A DNA stretch of 64,000 nucleotides from Lasiosphaeris hirsuta. Lineage: Eukaryota > Ascomycota > Sordariomycetes > Sordariales > Lasiosphaeriaceae. A program made the translations under genes and the position numbers. Each line of letters starts with the position of its first letter. Position 1 is the stretch's first letter. A model generated the notes under the pieces. That model was not told the origin of the DNA and did no database searches. It was given only the letters and a program-made list of their open reading frames with translations. Shown here one piece after another: positions 58,901-64,000 of this stretch. Location of the stretch: NCBI GenBank assembly GCA_030549175.1, contig JAUKUA010000004.1:3348001-3412000 (forward strand). Reading direction: 5' to 3'.

Positions 58901-59677
58901 GCCATTGTAGAGCTCGCTCCATAGTCTGTGCTTAAGCCTCTTCTTGGCGTCCTTGAGCGCCTGCGGCTTGTGGAAAAGATCGAGATGGGTTAGGACGCCA
59001 AAGACGTTGCCCGGCATGCCTGTAGCGGCCAATACGTTGAGAAACTCCATCGTTTCCATTTCGAAGCCGTAGTTTCCATCGATCATGAGCAGGACGATAT
59101 CAGCGACCTTGGCGATGTCGACCATTGCCTCGAGTTCGTTGGGACATTCGAGGAACGTCAGCCTTTGCTTTTTCGAAGTAACAATGGTGATGGGTCCGAC
59201 GGGATCGGATATCGTCTCTTTCGCATATCGTCGGATCAGGGACTTGCTGTTCAACACGACTACTGTCAGCAATCTCTCTAGGGGACTTAACAGCAGAAAT
59301 CTCACAGCAATGTTGTCTTTCCCACTCCCGGAGGACCGACAATAGTGACAAGCCGCGGAGGCGGGTCTTCGGGCAGGCGGTCGACGAGGGGGACATGAAG
59401 CCGCTTTTCTTTGATCTAATCAATACAGTTTAGTAATAGTCAACATAGTATTGAAAGGGCCTCTCACATCGTGAGATCTCGCAGCTTGTTTCGCAAGTTT
59501 GCCCGGGTTCGAGTAAGCGAAGGCCTTGGGATTCGGTTCTGGAAATTAAAGGTTAGCTCAAATGCGACAGGGCGTTGGGCGAATTGCAAGAAATGACTCG
59601 CCACCAGAATGCGGCTGCTTCTTCTTCTCCTTGGCCTTCTTGGACGTCCTGTGCGGTTTGTTTATTTGCCCGTCCAT
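55914..59677 (-). CDS. bms1: Ribosome biogenesis GTPase BMS1
   Basis: Six exons, 59677-59605 (or 59602), 59538-59468, 59415-59306, 59246-57052, 56978-56698 and 56645-55914, about 1153 residues. The first donor is either GTGGCG or, three bases later, a GC-AG type GCGAGT; both keep frame. The GTP-binding P-loop [11 protein letters not shown] lies near residue 74, followed by [20 protein letters not shown] and THLDLFHK. A very acidic Asp/Glu-rich middle ([19 protein letters not shown]) and the C-terminal GTPase-activating-like block [20 protein letters not shown] with HCFGTFYGP are typical. BMS1 is essential for 40S subunit assembly in the nucleolus and works with Rcl1. The Lys/Arg-rich C-terminus ends in [10 protein letters not shown]. 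Confidence 0.95.
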
Positions 59678-60588
59678 CTTTGCGCCTCGTTCGGTGAGAC
59701 CTGGGGGCTTTCTACGCAAAAAGTCCCCATCACAAAGTGATTCGCTCTCAATTCCAATGCAGAGCACTCCAAAAAAAAAATTGGTCGGCACATCTTCGGA
59801 GTCGCTAAGATTACGCTATCGATAAGATAGCAACTCCGATAAGAGAGAGTGGGGTTCCTTGACAGATGATGATGGGGCAGTCGCTGGGATTGGATCCCCT
59901 TCAACGCGCTCACTCAATCCAAACCGGTGAAAGACGTTTCAAGTGCCGCCCGGTGTGAATAAAACACTCCAAGGGTACCCCCTTCTGCAAATGATGCGTC
60001 ATACCAGCCATGAAGGACCATCTTAGAACCTAGATATCCCTGACTCTCGCCCGCTCGAGCCCTACGCCGATCGATCTTAGGGGCCTCGGGGCTAAGGTGA
60101 TCCCTCACGGCATTCAGTGAGGCTGGTGCGCATACTGCATGTAGGCCTCCTGATACGTAATATGGCGCGAGAAGCACTCTGGCGCGCCCCGCGGGATTCG
60201 TGACAATCATCAGCAGCGCACAGCCCTGAAATAGCAAGCTTGAGATGTGCCGAATATAAGCGTATCAAGTAGTTGCCCATGTGTGCACGGCTGAGGTGTC
60301 GCAAAAGGCAGGTGTCAGGTTAAAGCTACCCCGAACTTAGCGGCATGACGTATTTCCCTTCCTACGAATGGCACCGCGTCACTAGCCATTCGGATCCTCC
60401 GCTTGGCTTTCAGATGGCACTGCCACTATCGTGCTGTATAAGAGGCAGTTGAAAGCCCGCGTTTTTCGAGTCGATAGGAATTGCCTTCCTTTTTTTTCGC
60501 CATTGCCAAACTGTCTATCAAGCCAAATATAGCCCGAGCCATTTACTCTACATTAACAAGAAGATTCTCTTCCACTCCATCCGCAACC
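59678..60588. promoter_or_regulatory. Divergent promoter, BMS1 / I9 inhibitor
   Basis: 911 bp between outward-facing starts. Frame continuity from 60478 to 60588 in phase with the I9 gene is discussed as a possible non-AUG extension. TATAAGAGG at 60437 could be a TATA box for the I9 gene. Confidence 0.45.
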
Positions 60589-60986
60589 ATGCCTTCCTAC
60601 ATCGTGAGTGAGATCAGTCTCAGGGTTAGCAAGTATAGTCATTCTGAAAGCCCAACGCACAGGTCACCCTTAAGAACGACGCTACCGATGACCAAATCAA
60701 GGCGTAAGAGACCTATATCATCGGGCTGCTGGGAGCCCAAACTGTGCTAGATCCTAACCTAGAACAGAGCAAAGGAAGATGCTGTCAAGCAAGGAGGCAA
60801 GATTGGCCATGAGTACACTCTAATTAAGGCGTTCCAGTTCGTCAACGCCGCCCATATGCCGAATCATTCAAGTGCTGACATTTGAGAAACCATAGAGTCA
60901 TATTCCCCGAGGATTCAGTCACGACATTTGAGAAGCATGAGAACGTCAAGGAAATTGAGAAGGATGCGGAAGTCAAGATTCAATAG
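60589..60986 (+). CDS. Small peptidase-inhibitor I9-type protein
   Basis: Four exons, 60589-60603, 60663-60703, 60768-60836 and 60896-60986, 71 residues (MPSYIVTLKNDATDDQIKAA at the start, DAEVKIQ at the end). The sequence has the subtilisin-propeptide/I9 inhibitor pattern: a first strand YIVTLK, GGKIGHEYTLIKAFQV in the centre and FPEDSVTTFEKHENVKEIEKD at the end, as in yeast Pbi2. Such proteins inhibit vacuolar protease B and take part in vacuole fusion in yeast. The third intron has an unusual GTTCGT donor, so that joint is less certain. Upstream in frame, codons without an ATG read as a basic Ser/Arg-rich, mitochondrial-presequence-like peptide. Confidence 0.86.
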
Positions 60987-61462
60987 ACTGGTGTTGAGGG
61001 GTGCCTGTGGGGGTGCGGGGTAGTTGATCGTGGGGCCCTGGATGAGGGGCCATGGTTTCCGAGCTAATCAGGCCATATGCGACTGTGAAGTTAGCTATTA
61101 GCGATTCCAACTTGGTTACTAACCAAGAGATGTTCCCAATAAACCTTGCGGCACCGAGTGAACGTCCATCTTTTAAACATATTAGCCATTTGTTGAAATG
61201 GGAATAGACGATTAGACCTACCGTGCACCCGTACTGCCGTGCAACCTCAGCTACTCTCCGAGGTGAGCTCAAGGTCGGCTTCATTTAGTGGGGCTAGCCA
61301 GGGGACTAACCTTAGTGTCGGTTCCCCTGTCAAGCTGCAGCCAATCCGATGCGTCGCCCACACCATGTACCTCAACGGTATGACGTCCAGCAGAGACATG
61401 TGGTGTTCCCTTCGACACTTTCTACTTTGCTCTTTCAACACACATTGCGCAGATATGCCGAT
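60987..61462. other. Intergenic before PDK gene
   Basis: 3' flank of the I9 gene and upstream region of the kinase gene. No gene seen. Confidence 0.5.
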
Positions 61463-62926
61463 ATGAAACCCACACTTAGGCCATCGAGGTTAACACCTCG
61501 AAGGGCCACTAGCCAGAGGGCGTTATTCCCAGCATCTCCTCCCCCGTCTACATCTTTTGCGCCTTCCGCATATTGTGCGCCCAGACACTTCTCGGCGGCT
61601 CACCATCCCCGGGATTCGGCATCGCACCACAGCCGACACCGGACTCAAGATGAAGTTCCCCGGCTGGCCAAGAAGCCGCTGCATCCGTTGAGCCTGGCGG
61701 ACTTGATCAAGTAGGTCAGTTTCTGTCCGCATTGAGTGAGCACACCATTGACGTGTTCCGTGCTCAGACATGGCCGTCCACCCCTATCAGCCGAAGCCCT
61801 CCTTGCATCAGCCCGCTTCACACTCTCCCTGCTCCCCATCCGGCTGGCGCACCGAATACAAGCGCTGCGAAATCTACCATTTATTGTTGTTTCCAACCCC
61901 AATATCCGTAAGATCTATAACAACTACCAGCACTCGCTATCAACGCTGCTGCCATGGCAGGGGCGCACCATCAACAACCTCGACGACGAGATCCGATTTA
62001 CCGAGGTTCTAGCCGAACTAGTGCAGACGCATACGGACACTATTCCTATCCTTGCACGAGGCTTTCTCGAGTGTCGCAAGTATATCTCAGCCGCCGAGGT
62101 CACGCGCTTCCTCGATGAGCACCTGCGAGCCCGTATAGGTACTCGCCTTGTCGCCGAGCAGCACATCGCTCTGCACTTCAGCAGCACGCCACACTTCGAC
62201 CCGGGCGCCAGCCCGACGCCGTGTCCCGAGCACCCCAACTATATTGGTGTTATCAACACCGCCCTTCGTCCCGCCACAACCATTGACTCGTGCGGCGGCT
62301 TTGTAGCAGACATATGTGAGCTTCAATACGGCGTGCGCCCTCAATGGGTCATCAACGGGTCGCCCGACACGACCTTCGCCTTTGTCCCCATGCATCTCGA
62401 GTATATTGTAACCGAGTTGCTGAAGAATGCCTTCCGTGCCACCGTCGAGAACGGCATGAGCCGCGAGCCCATCGCCATCACGATTGCCCCCCAACCCCCT
62501 GACACCATCCCACACAATGGCAGTGTATCCACCGAATCCCGCCTTGACCCGCCCAACCAGGAACGGGGTGTTTTTGGAAAAGATTACATCGCCCCCCTAG
62601 ACGACAACGCCCCTGGCGTGACAATCCGCATCCGTGACCGCGGCGGCGGTATCAATCCCGATGTACTGCCGCACATATGGGGATACTCATTCACAACATT
62701 CGCAGAAGATGACGTGCCGGGCGGTGGCGGTTCGAACAGCGACGATGCACTCGGTGTCATTTCAGCTGCGAGTAGCGGTAGCAGCTCAATCGCTGGCCTC
62801 GGGTACGGACTCCCGCTGAGCAGGGCATATGCTGAGTACTTTGGGGGCGGCATTGCGGTGCAGAGTTTATATGGGTGGGGAACAGATGTATATCTGAGGT
62901 TGAAGGGGATTGGCAAGATTGAGTAG
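61463..62926 (+). CDS. Mitochondrial PDK/BCKDK-type protein kinase
   Basis: Two exons, 61463-61710 and 61768-62926, 468 residues; the GTAGGT donor and CAG acceptor give the in-frame joint LIKHGRPPLS. The N-terminus (about 1-70) is Arg/Ser/Pro-rich without acids, a mitochondrial presequence. The family N-domain includes RLAHRIQALRNLPFIVVSNP and IPILARGFLECRKYI. The GHKL ATPase region has the N box EYIVTELLKNAFRATVE, G1 block DRGGGI and G2 block GLGYGLPLSRAYAEYFGG. Such kinases phosphorylate and switch off the E1-alpha subunit of pyruvate or branched-chain 2-oxoacid dehydrogenase; which complex is its target cannot be told here. A Gly/Ser-rich insert (about 415-435) lies in the ATP lid. Confidence 0.95.
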
Positions 62927-63580
62927 GACTCTAATGACCACGAGCAGACGTGAGGTTACTTTTGTGCTTTGGTAGGGTGCTCGGTGTGGGTCATCGGTAT
63001 AAGGGGTAAATATTTTATGATGGGGAGAGGTACTCGGGAAGAGAGCCAGAGGACAGCGATTGTGTAACTTGATTATATTTAGCGGTTCATACATGAAAGT
63101 GTGCTGTTTAGGTTGGCAGCCATACCAGGAAATGGACTAAAACTGAACATAAAACCTCGGAGTTAAACACAGTTCTACCACTAGAGCCTTGCACATTTGC
63201 TATGTAGTAGGTCTTTATAGCCACACACGAGTGGGTATCGCTTAAGGCCCGTGGACTGTCCGTGTGTTCAATATATTTAAGCCCTTTGCCGTGATGCTGA
63301 AGACACTCTTACTATAAGCGTGGCAAACCAAACTGGCTCTCGCCCTTCTGGAGGGTTTACACCAACCCCCATTATATAGACCGTGCCCCCGAACCAATTT
63401 ACCACATACGACCATAGGTACAGCTCAGCATGCCAACGCCCCCCCCCCCCCCGCCCCCCCAATACCACGGCAGCCAAATGACACGCCATACCACGTGCCA
63501 AAACAATAGTTAACAGTAGATGGCATCACCTAAATATTCTATTCCATACGAGTATCCTTACTCTCCGTGTAACCATCCCA
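62927..63580. other. Convergent intergenic region with poly-C tract
   Basis: Between PDK (+) and the MFS gene (-). Contains C runs at 63439-63452 and 63454-63460. On the minus strand near 63130-63200 a faint tRNA-like D-arm is seen but no complete fold. Confidence 0.5.
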
Positions 63581-64000
63581 TCATAACATATACCTAAACC
63601 CTGCCCCTTCCTTCCTCCCTCCAGTCCCAACCAGCGCAATCCCTTCCTCTTCACCTCCGGTAATCCCTTCACTCTCTTCCAACGCCCTATTCAACCTTCT
63701 CAAATACCATCTCAAACCCCCGGCGAGCACGACCACTCCCAACATGGCCGCCGCGCAAGCCGTCATACCCCTTGTATAATATGACCCCTCCTTATCTGGG
63801 TACAACCTTGTCCCGACAAGCGGTCCGCATTGCCCAACCGCCTGCAGCAACGCAAATCCACCCCCCTGTCTCGCCTCTCCCCTTTGGTTATTGATGCTCC
63901 ACGCAATCGTCAGCACCACGACATTAAAAAACCCGATCGCAGCCGGGTACACCGCCATATAGCGGACCCAGCTCCCAGGCGCAAGACGCAGCCACTGCGA
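63581..64000 (-). CDS. MFS transporter, C-terminal part (cut by window edge)
   Basis: The frame is open from the right edge to a TGA at the left (63581) and encodes about 140 residues. Hydrophobic segments VYPAAIGFFNVVVLTIAW and RGMTACAAAMLGVVVLAGGL look like the last membrane helices of a major-facilitator transporter, separated by a loop with NNQRGEARQGGGFALLQAVGQCGPLVGTRLYP. The helix-loop pattern, with the conserved Gln/Gly-rich stretch and a cytosolic tail starting RWYLRRLN, fits the anion:cation symporter (Dal5/allantoate permease-like) subfamily. The gene continues beyond the window. Substrate unknown. Confidence 0.85.
   Translation of the reverse strand, partial: SQWLRLAPGSWVRYMAVYPAAIGFFNVVVLTIAWSINNQRGEARQGGGFALLQAVGQCGPLVGTRLYPDKEGSYYTRGMTACAAAMLGVVVLAGGLRWYLRRLNRALEESEGITGGEEEGIALVGTGGRKEGAGFRYML

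Noticed and set aside
63130..63210. tRNA-like sequence on the minus strand (GGCTCTAGTGGTAGAAC)
   Set aside because: No acceptor pairing and no proper T-loop.
1..64000. CRISPR arrays, phage genes, bacterial operons or a secondary-metabolite cluster
   Set aside because: No regularly spaced repeats, no PKS/NRPS/terpene synthase signatures and no prokaryotic gene layout.

Overview
This window is nuclear DNA of a filamentous ascomycete. The evidence is short spliceosomal introns (about 50-150 nt, GTRNGT donors, CTRAC-type branch sites), one-gene-per-2-4-kb spacing, and protein families typical of Pezizomycotina: fused Egt1 ergothioneine synthase, AA9 polysaccharide monooxygenase, double GFA-domain protein, DUF3659 repeats and Hal4-type kinase. 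The gene set looks most like Sordariomycetes, probably Sordariales; that placement is inference. Most gene models below were rebuilt by hand from splice signals and reading-frame closure.

Left part (1-12.1 kb): a possible 3' exon of a truncated gene at the edge, then a cluster of three low-complexity structural-type genes: a small Gly-rich protein, a short DUF3659 protein and a 978-residue DUF3659 repeat protein. A PflX-like radical SAM enzyme and a coiled-coil protein of unknown function follow. Next (12.3-16.1 kb) a NECAP-type endocytosis protein and eIF2B-alpha (GCN3) diverge from a shared promoter. From 16.1 to 25 kb lie the 12-exon egt1 gene, a 4-kb non-coding interval and a five-exon double GFA protein.

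Middle (25-42 kb): a Pol III-like element, ribokinase, a decayed transposase relic, a four-exon C2H2 zinc-finger protein, another 4-kb gene desert, a membrane-anchored GNAT acetyltransferase, a divergent histone H4 variant split into six small exons, SVF1, and mitochondrial ribosomal protein L11.

Right part (42.7-64 kb): Hal4/Sat4-type kinase, Hsp10, an intron-containing tRNA-Asn, an AA9 LPMO with an unusual Cys-rich and basic tail, a Rad5/HLTF-type helicase-RING protein, the ribosome-biogenesis GTPase BMS1, a small I9 protease-inhibitor protein, a mitochondrial PDK/BCKDK-type kinase, and the 3' end of an MFS transporter cut by the window edge.

Most genes are unrelated housekeeping genes and do not form one pathway. 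The exceptions are the 0.8-9 kb structural-protein cluster and divergent pairs that share promoters. I see no CRISPR array, phage or bacterial-type operon. The most interesting items are the H4 variant, the higher-order DUF3659 repeat protein with its neighbours, the intron-containing tRNA-Asn and the unclassified Pol III-like element.
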